DNA from: Macrophomina tecta
Lineage: Eukaryota; Ascomycota; Dothideomycetes; Botryosphaeriales; Botryosphaeriaceae
Assembly: GCA_024180945.1 (NCBI GenBank)
Contig: JAKSGN010000021.1
Coordinates: 434,001-498,000, forward strand
Length of the DNA: 64,000 nucleotides
Direction of reading: 5' to 3'
The translations under genes were made by a program, and so were the position numbers. The notes beneath the pieces were generated by a model that did no database searches, was not told the DNA's origin, and saw nothing but the letters and a program-made list of their open reading frames with translations. Positions 20,651 to 30,928 of the stretch are shown here, piece after piece. The stretch's first letter is position 1, and every line of letters begins with the position of its first letter.

Positions 20651-21738
20651 CTACCAGCGAGTTTGATAGCCACCAGCTTGAATAACATCTACAAGCCGTT
20701 GTGGCATACTTTTACAAAGCGCTTTAAGGCTTGGTTTTTCCACCAATGCGTATGCCCTAGGTAACCACTCAGCTAGTAACGCCTCCACGCGCTCAGGATT
20801 CTTCTCAAGCTCAATAAATGGCGCAATCTCTTGAAGCTTCATCTTTAGTGGCCACCAAAGGTATTCCTGGAGGTTCAGATCAGGCGAATATGGGGGGTGA
20901 GTAATGCACCTAATTTGGTGATCACGCAGCCATTTCTTCACCCGGTTCGCCCGATGAATACCAGCACCATCTTGTAACCAGTACATACCATAGTCGTAGT
21001 TTCTTGGCACCTGTTCCTCCAGTACTTTGATATAGGATTTGGCAGTATAGCCTTGCCTAGGAGAGTCCAAATCACGCTCTATAACGTGTAAATCAGACAC
21101 CCCTAGCTGGCCTGAAAAGCCACCCCATACCATACATCTTGCCTTCTTGCCAAGTGGCCGTGTATTAAGCCGGCTTTGGTCCCACTTTTGCTGGCCAGGC
21201 GTACGGAAAACCCAGCTTGGTGCGTGGCCAGAGCCCTGCTCAACTGAGCACTCATCACCGAACGTAACCCTCATCCACCATCTCCAGCTCTTATACCGGT
21301 ATTTCTTTGCATATTGGTACCGAATGCGGGCATTCGCTTGAGAGATCCAAGGCCGATTCTTTGCACGCCATTTGGTAATATGGTTCTTGCGTAGAATACG
21401 CCTGAGCGTATCTTTATGGATAGATAACTGGAGTTGCTTAATCACCTGGCTGTGCTTAAGTTTTGGGAACCGGTTAACAAAACGAATAATCTGGCGCTCC
21501 GTGCGAAGGCTGACTTTGGGGGACGGCCAGTACGAGGTGTTAGATCAATCTGGCCAGTCGTATTGTAGTGGTTGATGCAGCTCCTAATTGCGTGTTCTGA
21601 GAAGCGAGTCTCACGGGCAATTTGACGCCCAGATTTACCATCTTGCGATTGTGTAATAACCGAAACTCGTTGATCATGTGAAAGCTGATGCCTTTGCCTA
21701 GCATTGCCTGAAATTTCGCGTCCAAAGATGCGCTGCAT
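20651..21738 (-). pseudogene. Tc1-like transposase, single-base frameshift
   Basis: Translation from ATG 21738 gives an N-terminal helix-turn-helix pair (HDQRVSVITQSQDGKSGRQI, then HAIRSCINHYNTTGQID) and the GRPPK hinge. At the C5 run 21518-21522 the frame shifts by one base: the first frame then stops, while the rest (VSLRTERQIIRF onward) continues in the next frame without interruption to 20651. The catalytic part has FGDECSVEQG (first Asp), WLQDGAGIHRA (second Asp) and YSPDLNLQEYLWWPLK (Glu), with 34 residues between the second Asp and the Glu, that is DD34E. The total would be about 360 aa, normal for Tc1. As assembled the copy cannot make full-length enzyme, unless the C run is a sequencing error. 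Confidence 0.88.
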
Positions 21739-21796
21739 GGTGGTGTAATGAGGCAAGGGATGAAGAGGGTACGTTGTTGTTTTGACTCGTGCACGT

Positions 21797-21826
21797 CCGT
21801 GCGCCCTGACTTTTGCACGGGTGCGG
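21797..21826 (-). repeat. Right terminal inverted repeat of the Tc1 element
   Basis: A perfect inverted copy of 20517-20546, followed by TA. Confidence 0.93.
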
Positions 21827-21876
21827 TAATGACCCTCAATCCTAGAGCACACTCTAATCGTCCAGCGTTCCCTAAA

Positions 21877-24242
21877 TCACTGCAGTCAGCCCCCGAGCTC
21901 GACCCTTTCGAACAGCAAAGGGGGGAAGGGGCACTTACAAATCCCTCTCCCCTCTCGTCCACATCCCTCGCATACGCCTCCTCGATCGCCTTCCTCCTCT
22001 CCGCCCTCACCACCAGCGCCACAGGCATCCCCGTCCCCGCGTTCCCCGGTATCGCGCCGCGGAAATCCGCCGGGTCGATGCGCTTGCCGGCGGCAGAGGG
22101 CTTGGGCCGGATGTCGCAGGCCCAGAGGATGCGCATGATGGCGAGGGCGAGCGAGCGCTCGGCGACGTGCACGCCCGGACCTGGCGGGTGACGGTCAGCC
22201 TGTCAAGGCAAGGAGAAGAAGCGGGGCCTTTCTCGTGGATGGGGAAGCAATGGACATACAGATGCGGCGGCCGGCGCCGAAGGCGAAATGGTCACGTTTT
22301 GTGGGGTCGGGGAGGTTGGCGCTTTGGAGCGACTGGTTGGGTTGCGGGAGTGCGTGTCAGTGTTTTGTTCGCTTTCGTTCCCAAAAAAAAAAAAAAAAAA
22401 AAAAGGGAGGCAAGGATTGGGGGGTTGCTGTACCGTCGTGGTGTCGTTCAAGTAGCGCTCTGGCCAGAAGCGGTGCGGGTCGTCGTGGCGGGCTGGGTCG
22501 TGCTGGATTGCCCTGAGATGTGGTCCGACTGGTCAGGATGACGCTCTTCAGATAACTGGGGAGTGCGGGTAGTAACTTTACCAGGCATTTAGGTGCAGTC
22601 TCAACCCCTTGGGAATCCTGTACCCTCCGTATTCGAGGTCACGGGTAGTGACGTGTGGGTGGCCGAGGGCGACCGGAGGCCGCCAGCGCCAGACTTCTTT
22701 CATGAGGCAGCGGACATAGGGGAGTCGTTCGAGGTCTTCCCATACGGGAAGCCTGTCTTTCACCGCTTCGTCTTTTTTTCGGTCAGTATTTACCAAGGGG
22801 CACGAAGAAGCTTCCGATAACGTACCAATCTGTTGGCGGGCTTTCACTTGGACGTCAGGATATAACAGCATCGCTTCCAAAAAGCTCCAAGTGGAAATCT
22901 GGCTCTGTCATGCTGGTTAGATATCAGTCCCTGCGTACAATGGGATAGGTTTACCGTGTCCGCTGCTCCGATGATCAACATCATGCTCATATATGCTGCT
23001 TCATCCTCACAAGGAAATCCGAGAAGCTTTTCATCCGCCAACGCCTTGGGCAGGAGTGCGTCCGGTGCTTTGCCATTACTCACTAATTTCTTAACTTTCT
23101 GCGTCTACAGTCAGCCCCACCTAGTAGGAAACCGCGACTGATTTCCCTCATACCTTCATCTGCTGACGGCACCACTCCATGTCTCTCTGGAACCTTGCAC
23201 GCGCATCGCGTTCCCAGATCTTCGTGAACGACGGCAGTTTGTCGAGAATCTCAAACATATCCACGATGTAAGAGCCAGGAAATGTCGCGATGATCTGGGC
23301 AAGGCCCGTTTCTAATATTGTCCTGATAAGTGAGCTACTCAGATACTTGCGTTCATTCGCTTACCCTTGATGTAGGGAATCGTCGGACTTGTATCATGTT
23401 TGATCTCCAGGCCGAATGTTTGCTGTGCGAAGGCGCTATAGGTGTAACGTTCGAGTTGCGGCCAAACGTCCTGCTTGTCTGTCCCGGCGTCGGAATCGTG
23501 CGAGGCGTTGTAGAGGAACTTCAACGTTTCCCGGTAGAGAAAGCTGAGCTTCGATCTTAGCAAAGAAATACGCATTCCTTGATCGGGGGGGGAGGGGCTT
23601 ACGGAAGACCTGCGTCCGCCTTCTGTGGGCTACTCATATGGGTATTCATTATACGTCTTTGATTCTATGGGTCCGAGGCTGTCAGTGCAAGCCAATCCAG
23701 GGATTTTGGAACAATGGCATACCTTCCAACGTGAATCACTAGCATTGAGCAATAAAACATTCCAAGAGTTCGAAAAGAGCTCCTTCGCAATGATCCATCG
23801 TGGGCGCTCGGAGGTGCATGCTGAAGACTTGTCGAAGATGGCCTGGTGTTGGAATCTATCAGCTTGTATGCTGCGACCGAAGAGGCCGGGCCATACCGAC
23901 CTTTACTGCTTTATCCGAGTTGATGAAGAACTCGGTAACAAGGCCGACGCGGACCCGACAGATTTCTCCGTACTGGCGAGCCCATTTTTCCAGCTGAAGG
24001 TGCAACTCTCCATTCTTCCCAGCCTTCATCATGTCGACGGTGTTGCCGAGCAGCGGCCATCCTGGGGGCTGAGGAGGAAGCGGAAGTTCGTGCTTCCTCG
24101 AAATATCCTGGAAAATGAAGACACCGAAAAGCAGGACGCCGCAAGCTATAAGACCGAATTTTGCCAACTCGGCGCTCTGAATGGTAACCGGGGCATCCAT
24201 CGGGGAAAGCGGTTCTGCAAGCCTAGACTTTGGTTGTTGCAT
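21877..24242 (-). CDS. Cytochrome P450 monooxygenase
   Basis: About twelve exons: 24242-23901, 23842-23723, 23664-23603, 23543-23365, 23311-23154, 23104-22955, 22904-22826, 22771-22582, 22512-22434, 22332-22260, 22180-21939 and 21879-21877 (about 558 aa). An N-terminal membrane anchor (FGLIACGVLLFGVFIF) is followed by the PPGWPLLGN proline hinge. Also present are the I-helix GAADTSQ (residues 333-339), the K-helix E389-x-x-R392 in MKEVWRW, and the haem loop FGAGRRICPG with Cys478 assembled across an intron. All key residues are intact. Two borders are weak: the first donor is GTCGGT (GTAAAG nine bases earlier is an alternative), and the last exon would hold only the stop codon. The overall pattern resembles fungal P450s of O-methylsterigmatocystin-oxidoreductase-like annotation, but the substrate is unknown. 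Its divergent partner is a quercetinase-like cupin, suggesting an aromatic or flavonoid substrate. Confidence 0.88.
22383..22404. repeat. 22-nt A run inside a P450 intron
   Basis: On the gene strand it is a T22 tract upstream of the CCAG acceptor of the ninth intron, so it extends the polypyrimidine tract. Length errors are likely in such runs. Confidence 0.7.
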
Positions 24243-24315
24243 CCAGAAGCAACTGGGCCTACCTTTTTATTCGACTATTCTTTTTAACGCATGTAGTCCA
24301 GGCAATGAAGTCACA

Positions 24316-24328
24316 GGGTGCTCCACCC
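24316..24328. promoter_or_regulatory. 5-3-5 palindrome GGGTG-CTC-CACCC
   Basis: A perfect inverted repeat within the P450/cupin promoter, overlapping a CreA-like hexamer. An operator role is speculative. Confidence 0.28.
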
Positions 24329-24351
24329 CAGACTGCTCCGCTCGCGTTGCA

Positions 24352-24364
24352 GATCCCCTGGATC
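24352..24364. promoter_or_regulatory. 5-3-5 palindrome GATCC-CCT-GGATC
   Basis: A second perfect inverted repeat with the same 5-3-5 geometry, 23 bases after the first. Speculative binding site for the cluster regulator. Confidence 0.28.
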
Positions 24365-24493
24365 GGCCCTGCCAAGCGCCGAGGTCCGTTCGGGAGGTGG
24401 CCAGAGTCCGGGTGCCCCTACCGAAACTCGGCGACAGGTGGATTCACAAAAGGCTTAGCTTTGCGGAGGCGCCGCGCCGACGCTGGGTGGTAG

Positions 24494-24500
24494 TATATAG
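24494..24500 (+). promoter_or_regulatory. TATA box of the cupin gene
   Basis: TATATAG lies 81 bp before the cupin ATG. Confidence 0.5.
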
Positions 24501-24580
24501 CCGTGTGGACCGCAGTCTGTTTATTCTGTCATCAAAATTTACCTTCCTTCTGTCACAGTCGTCGTCGCTATCGTATCAAA

Positions 24581-25699
24581 ATGCCAGCTGCTGGAAAAAT
24601 TCAAGATGTGGACAGTCCTCCTGGAGCGCAGAAGAGTTATGTGGTCTCGCTGTTCCGGGGCGAGCAGTTGGTCATACCCTGCTCCAATTCGGTGATGCGC
24701 TTGCTTGTTACGGGGAAGGAGACGGGCATGACTTTTGCAGTTGTGAGTACTGGTGGTTCTGCGGCAGATCCGATTGGATATCATTTCCACCGGGAGGCCC
24801 ACGACGTGTTTCTTTGTCTGAAAGGCAATGTGAATGTATGGGCAAACGACACAGCACGAACAATGAGTCCAGGAGATTTTGCCAGCGTGCCGCCGGTGAG
24901 TTTACCAATCTAAATGGGAGATTGAGCAACGTCGGTAACAGATCCGCAGGGCGTCGTGCATCAATATCAAGTTCTGGGCGACCACAGCGAATTTGTGGGT
25001 CTTATCATTCCCGGAGGATGGGAAGAGTTCTTCAGGATCATTGGCGAACCGTATGATGGACCGTTCTTCCCCGTCAACGACACGCGTGATCCGAGGGAGG
25101 TCCTCATTCCCAAACTCATCCAGGCTGCCGAGACATGTGACATGGTGCCGGTCAGGGACCATCCGCCCGTCGAGGTCCAGCCGTGGGTCTCAGGAAAGGA
25201 CAACGCGCTTCCTAACGGCCTGGAGCCGTATTATGTGCGTGCGAACACGGGGCCGAAGTGGATCGTGGAGGGAACGATATGCCGACCATTGATCACGACG
25301 GTGCAGTCCAACAACAAATTCTCTGTTGCGAGCCTGGAGGGCGGCAATGTGCATCGGAATTTCCTTTCGAGCGTCGGGCAACTGCGGTGGGATAGCATTC
25401 ATCATTGCTTTGCAGTGGTGCATGGCAAGGTCAAGTTTCGGGTGGGCAAGGAGTCAGTTAAGCTGTCAGCAGAGGACACTATCTTCATACCAGCAGCTGA
25501 AGGATTCTCGTTCTCCTTTGAAAGCCCATTTGCACAGATGTACGTGTTTGCGAACGGCGGCGGTGTGGCGGAACTGGTGATCAAGGTGGGGAGAAAGATG
25601 GAGGCGCCGGGTAGCATACCGGAGAAGCCAATGACCGAGTGGCAAGCGGCGCAGGTGACGGAGTTGGCGAGTGAGCACGGCTTTGTCGTGGAGCAGTGA
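24581..25699 (+). CDS. Quercetin 2,3-dioxygenase-like bicupin
   Basis: Two exons, 24581-24895 and 24950-25699 (354 aa); the acceptor at 24949 (ATCCGCAG) restores VPPGVVHQY. Two cupin domains occur, residues about 30-150 and 210-330. The first carries cupin motif 1 HFHREAHDVFLCLKG and motif 2 GDFASVPPGVVHQYQ. The two metal-ligand His of motif 1 and the His of motif 2 are present, but the usual motif-1 Glu is Asp. The second cupin (HCFAVVHGKVKFRVG) lacks a full metal set. Length and two-domain form match fungal quercetinases, which cleave flavonols with release of CO; no signal peptide is seen, so it is probably cytosolic, unlike the secreted Aspergillus enzyme. Related pirin-like or other aromatic dioxygenases are alternatives. 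It is paired with a P450 and followed by a regulator. Confidence 0.8.
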
Positions 25700-26759
25700 A
25701 AAATGTGAGGATAAGGGAGGAAAGGAGTACTTGTCGTAAATAATGTGCGGCGTTGCTCTAAGTCAGATAAGTGAACAGGGCATGCAGAGCCATTTTGAAC
25801 GCCCTCCTCATTTCACTAACTCCAATTTCATCCATGTCTTCTTCCTTCGATTTGATAGCCCAATGGCGAGTGACTCTGGAAGACTCACCGAAGAAGCTCT
25901 CGGCGGTTTGGACGCTGAATGTGGCCCCGCCCCGTACAATTTTGTCCTCACATAGGCTTGCACTTCCTACGGCCTGTCTATTGCTTGATCGCCTCATCCA
26001 AGTAGGCTGAATTCCTGGCCTTCAAGGCTTGCGAACGAGTTACTAATTTGCTGAAGAAACAATTCTAGTCCAGCTCCTACGCACATTCCGCCATAGTCTG
26101 AAGCACGTTGCCCTCTACGATTCCTACAGCAGGACAAGGCAGTGGCCGGGTGTGCTCGAGGAGACGGGACATCTGCAGCTACACAGCCTTTGCTTCAACG
26201 ATCTTCGCCAACCCAACGGACGGCTTTACCTTTTCCACTGCTGGGTGGCCCAAATATGCAGCTGATGGACCCCGATTATGCGTATGAAAGTCGCGCAAGA
26301 CTGCGGGCTTTAAAATGCAACGGATCGGATGCCGGGAGCATTGGGGAGAGTGTCAGATAAACACGGCATCGACAGGCCTTGGTTATCTGGCCAACATCTT
26401 AACGTTCTGTGAGATAAGTCAGCTGAAGCCTGGAGTTGCGGGGATGTGGTAACGGCTGTAATGCGGGAGAAAGGAGCGAGAGACCGGGGGAAAAGGCGGG
26501 GGCTGCGCCGGCCCCACATCCACTCATCCATTCCTTTTTCTTCGCTCAACACCAGTGACCATTCGACCCCGTTTCAGGCTACCTTGGTTCGGGTTTCCCG
26601 ACCGCGCGGACCAGTCCACCCACCGCCTGGCCGACTCTGTAACCCCGAGCTCCGTTGTCCGTTGGCTCGGCTCAGAGGGGGTTGTGGGGCATCCACGATG
26701 CTCCTCACCCGTCGCATCCCTTTCTCTGTTTCCCTACGCCAATTCGAGGACCTCCCTAG
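25700..26759. promoter_or_regulatory. Upstream region of the C2H2 regulator
   Basis: 1060 bp with no gene recognised; it holds the cupin 3' UTR and the promoter of the regulator. Short open frames on both strands have no motif. Confidence 0.45.
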
Positions 26760-29754
26760 ATGGATGCTGCAGGTACAGAGACAAGGCCTCAAGGCCACAA
26801 ACACTCGCGGGTCCAGCCGCTCCAAGGGTCCTCTAAGCTTATCTGTAGCCTTTGCGGTGCCGGTTTTGGCCGCCAAGAGCACCTCACACGGCATGTCCGG
26901 AGCCACTCCAACCACAAGCCCTTCAGCTGCACCAGATGTGACCGCAGTTTCACACGAAGGTACGTCATTCTCGCTTGTACCGTCACATCGCAGGTCTTTC
27001 GCGCTCAAGCGAATCTGATTTTCCTCAGTGACACCTTGAAACGCCATATTGCAAAGCACCGTGGAACCGGAAGCCGAGATTTTCACCCTGGTATCTCTGG
27101 AGACCATTTAAGTCCAGAAGTCTTCACTTCAGAAGCACCGTATTCTGCGCGAGGCGACGCTCCTTCTGGCGAAGGAATTCCTGCATCCCAAAGCCCATAT
27201 TACAATGGATCTTCCAACCCGGTCCCGCCGTCTTCCTCTATTTCACAAGGCTGCGCTTTCTCCGACCTGATATCTCGCCCTGCCAGTCTTGGTAGTTTTC
27301 CGTCAACTTCCGAGTACCAGGCCCCGGACATGTCTTGCACTCTCTTCGAATACGGAGGGTACGACCTGTCGAATCTGCTCTTGATGGCGCCGTTCGACAG
27401 CCCCATGTGTCTGGATGATTCCCCAGCCATGCTTCGTCATCCGGATGGAAAAGAGGCGATGCAAACCGCATCGCGTCTGACGGGCCAACCGCCATCGTTT
27501 CGGGAAGAGAAATCCGCCATGGTCCATCCAGACCTGTGGTCCTCGTCACGGCCGTCCTCGCCCCAGGGATTTCGCATACGGAGCTGCCATGACACCTTCA
27601 CGCCGAAGGACGCAGAAGAGGCCTCGGAGAGCCCACGACGCCCGGCTCCGCTTCAGCTCTCGCGCGAGGAAATCGCCAACATCGAGGACCACATGCACGT
27701 GGCTCCAATTCCAGGCGATAAGATGGCCAAGTTGTCCGCCTTCATCGCCGACCAGAACAACGCGCACACCGTTTTCCAGGACTCGCCCGTTCCCGTCGAA
27801 GCAGATGCGGAAGTCATCAACCGTTTTGTGCAGCTGTACTTTGAATACTTCCACCCGATCCTGCCGATCCTGCACAAGCCCACATTTAACGAGCGGGAAA
27901 CGCCATGGCTGCTCGTTCTCGCTGTGGCGACCGTTGGTGGGCATTATGCACGAGAGCGGAGCACGTCACAATTCGTATCCACTCTGCGCGAATACTTGCG
28001 CAGGGCCGTCATCATATCGGTAAGTAGATTGACTATTTTTTTTCCCCCCTTTCCTTCCTCGAGTCCAAGCATCATGGTGTCTTCCTGCGCATAGTGCCTT
28101 TCTGCGGCCTGCTGCGCAGGGTTAGCACCCGGACTTCTCCCCCGGATCGGGTGCTCTAATGAACGCACCAAACCGCATCGGGCAAATGCGCGTACACGGG
28201 CTAGTGGTATCTCAGAGTGTCTGTGTGTTGCAAGATCGATTGCAAAGATCAACAGCACATGTGTCACATCCGCTGGAGTGGGAACGCGATCTAACCTTAC
28301 TTTGTTTTCTTCGCAGCTCGAGAGCGCAAAGTCCACGCTCCTGCAGATCTGGCTCGCGCAGGTGCTCCTCCTAAGCCACGTTATCATGACCTACAGCGGG
28401 AAAAAGCAGCTTGTGTTGGCGGCGCTGTACCAGCGTAACTTGCTGCACGTGCTGTGCAAGGGTATCATTACAGGGTCCAGGACGGCCAGTCAACCTGCGG
28501 GAGAGATTAACGGAAAAGCTGGGGTGGAGGATTGGCTGGATCTGGAGTCGGCCGCGCGAGTGGTTTACGCCACATGGGTAATGCGTCTTACCTACAGGCT
28601 GGTGTTGATATGCTGATGATTGTATCCTGACGCAGCTCCTGGACTGTCAGCACAGCCTTTTTCTGGGCCTGCCCCCGCCGTCCTTGTCGCCCAAGGACCT
28701 AGAGTTGCCGCTGCCATGTGCTCAGGAGATTTGGAATAGGCCAGTCGAGCAGATAGATCAAGCGCCGCAAGGTCCGTCCCCCTCTCTCGCGCTGAAAGGG
28801 GGGACAGAAGCTGACGATGGGCGTAAATTGCTAGGAGCGGCGACGTTGCACGAGGTGTTGCATGGCCTGCAGGCAGGAGACCGTTTTCCGGGCATTGGAG
28901 AATTCGCACGGAGGATTGTCGTGACGGGGGTGCATTATGAGTCCAGGACAGTGCTCCAGGCAGCCGAATGCCTGCAGCAAAGTGGCGCACTGGCGCACAT
29001 CGTAGCAGGCGGCATTGATGGCGCGCATCTCCCTTCAGCCGACCCAATGGCGGCGGCCGCTGCATCTCCAGCCGTGGACGGGATATACAACTCGTGGAGG
29101 CGGAGGGCGGTCGAAGCTTTGGCCTGCCTCGGACCGGCCGCGGACTGTCCCGACGGCGATGGAGACGGGTGCGCGCTGGTCCACTGCGTCTCCATCCGCC
29201 TGTACGTGCCGTTGACGCGGCTCTGCGCGCTGGCTGGGTGGATGGCGTCGGAGAAGGCTACGGCGGCTGCGCGCCGGGAGCTCTGCGCGTGGATCCGGCA
29301 CGACGGCGAGAATGCTCGGCGGGCCGTCATGCACGCGGCCAAGCTGTTCGGGCTGGTGCGCAGACAGGCCGCTGGCGCGTACTTTGAGGCCCACTACGTC
29401 CTGCTCGCTGCCCTCACCATGTGGGCGTACGCGCTGCTGGAGCCCGAGGCGGTGGATCAGGACGCGCGCGGGCATGCGGCGGCGGCGCTGGAGGCGGCGG
29501 CAGGCTCGAGCCGGGCCGTCAGGCTGGACACGCTCGAGGATGGCGGCGAGAGCATGGCGCGGTGGAGGCGGTACGGCGTCGCGCTGGTGCCGCATGTGGT
29601 CGGGGTGGGCAGCATGCAGGGGCGCGCCGGCGGACTCAGGGTGGTTGGCGAGGCACAACGGCTGCTGCTGCAACGCGCGGCGTGGCCAATCAGCCTGAAG
29701 TTTGCGGCGGTGCTCTCAGACCTGGCGGTGGTGGGCAGGACGGGCAACAGGTGA
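26760..29754 (+). CDS. C2H2 zinc-finger plus fungal-trans domain transcription factor
   Basis: Four exons: 26760-26959, 27029-28019, 28317-28577 and 28636-29754 (856 aa). Two tandem C2H2 fingers lie at residues about 28-85: CSLCGAGFGRQEHLTRHVRSH, with H-x3-H spacing in the first, then CTRCDRSFTRSDTLKRHIAKH, which is completed across the first intron. After a Ser/Pro-rich stretch, the segment with VINRFVQLYFEYFHPILPIL and PTFNERETPWLLVLAVATVGG starts a fungal-specific transcription factor (fungal_trans) domain that runs on through exons 3 and 4. The C2H2 plus fungal_trans layout (instead of Zn2Cys6) is known from a minority of ascomycete regulators. Intron 2 (297 bp) is long for this window. 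Its position beside P450 and cupin suggests a local regulator; the target sites are unknown. Confidence 0.85.
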
Positions 29755-30646
29755 GGCTGGCGCCCTGTAGATTGACGACAGATGATCGGCCGCCCTAAGG
29801 CAAGACCGCGGGGAACCGACGGGATGTGCACGGCCAGAAGCAGCGGAGGGCAGGCGGGCGGCGTCCAGAACTGGCGCCCGCCTCGAGAGCAGGACGGCGC
29901 GCTGGGCGGAGACACTGCGACGCTTTCTAGACGTCTTCTGGAACGGGCGGCGTGGTGCTGCAGCAGCGCAGGCTGGCCGTGGAGAAGCAGAAGAAGAAGC
30001 AGGACGCGATTCAGGGCGGTGATTCGTGACTTGACTCGCTCTGGACTGATGGCAATTAGTCAAGCTTTAGCAATCTGTGGGGCATGCGACGCGCGCGTGG
30101 GGATCGTCTTTTGCTGTGGCCTTCACTCCCTCGGGCTGGCTCCGGCTAACCACCGAACCACTCGCAGCCCGTCCATTTTTGCTTCCGCTCGCCGCTCTGG
30201 TCCTCGACATGCCCGCCTCTGTCGCCTGCCTGCGCCCGACCTAAGGCCCCTCGCCGCTGCTCCCCTGCCCCCAAGGCCCGCGCCCCGGCCCCTAGCCAGC
30301 TGTTGCGTCAACGGCCCGCCAGTCCCAGGGCCCTCCGCATTCGACCACCGCCACCCGTCCCCAACGCGGCCGACCAGACTACTCCTCCCGTGCCTAAGAG
30401 CACGCGCCTCTCCCATCCTCAACCGCGTCCCTGCAACCGCTCTTCGCCGTCGGCACCCCCTCCCGTGACCACCATGAACCGCGGCGAGCCCGCCTGCCAT
30501 CCTCCTGCAGCATAACGAGCCCGCCCTCCCATCTGGTCCAACCATCCTGTCGCCCGTCAGCTGCGCGCACGTCCCGCCAGCTCACTCCTCTCCGAAACCC
30601 TGCCTGGGGAATGCCCCGTCACTGGCGCCGTTGATCCCACCCTACA
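29755..30646. promoter_or_regulatory. Upstream region/leader of the Zn2Cys6 gene
   Basis: 892 bp. From about 30170 it turns strongly pyrimidine-rich, typical of a long fungal 5' leader. No gene recognised. Confidence 0.45.
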
Positions 30647-30896
30647 ATGGCATCAAACTTCGCGAACATGGGCTCCTATGACATCGATAGCCAGCAGCGC
30701 CACCAGAACAGCGACCCGCTGAACCTGAACGAGTACGTCATGCCGTCCAGCACCGCCGATGGCCGCAACCCACGCCTCGACGCCCTGTTGCAAGCCGCCC
30801 AGTCACCCTCGAGCATCTCCAATTCCGGCTCCTCCATGATGTCCGCCATGCCCGACTACAACGCCATGGGCCTGCACGGCTCCTACAACTCCGCGC

Positions 30897-30928
<32 letters not shown>

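Larger units (their letters stand above)
20517..21826 (-). mobile_element. Tc1-type (DD34E) DNA transposon, nearly intact
   Basis: The element is 1310 bp, bounded by perfect 30-bp terminal inverted repeats (20517-20546 and 21797-21826, both beginning CCGCACCCGTGC outward-in). It is flanked by TA on both sides (20515-20516 and 21827-21828), the Tc1/mariner target duplication. It encodes one transposase on the minus strand. Identical repeats and a nearly complete frame point to recent activity. It lies 48 bp beyond the inferred stop codon of the P450 gene. Confidence 0.93.
24243..24580. promoter_or_regulatory. Shared promoter of P450 and cupin
   Basis: This 338-bp interval between divergent start codons holds a TATA box toward the cupin, two short perfect palindromes (24316-24328 and 24352-24364) and CTCCAC/CCCCAG hexamers that fit the CreA consensus SYGGRG in reverse. 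Co-regulation of the two genes is inferred. Confidence 0.5.

Noticed and set aside
23760..23800. Apparent frameshift in the P450 between AKELF and SNSWN
   Set aside because: Recounting the run shows four T on the gene strand (AAAA at 23773-23776 on plus), so the two parts are in one frame.
24181..25056. 291-codon plus-strand frame crossing the P450/cupin promoter
   Set aside because: It overlaps the P450 first exon in antisense and the cupin in another frame; the cupin and P450 have domain evidence.
26760..28094. Reading the regulator as one 444-codon ORF ending at 28094
   Set aside because: The first 69-bp intron is in frame and hides within it; the conserved finger FTRSDTLKRH needs splicing, and the fungal-trans domain continues in exons beyond 28316.
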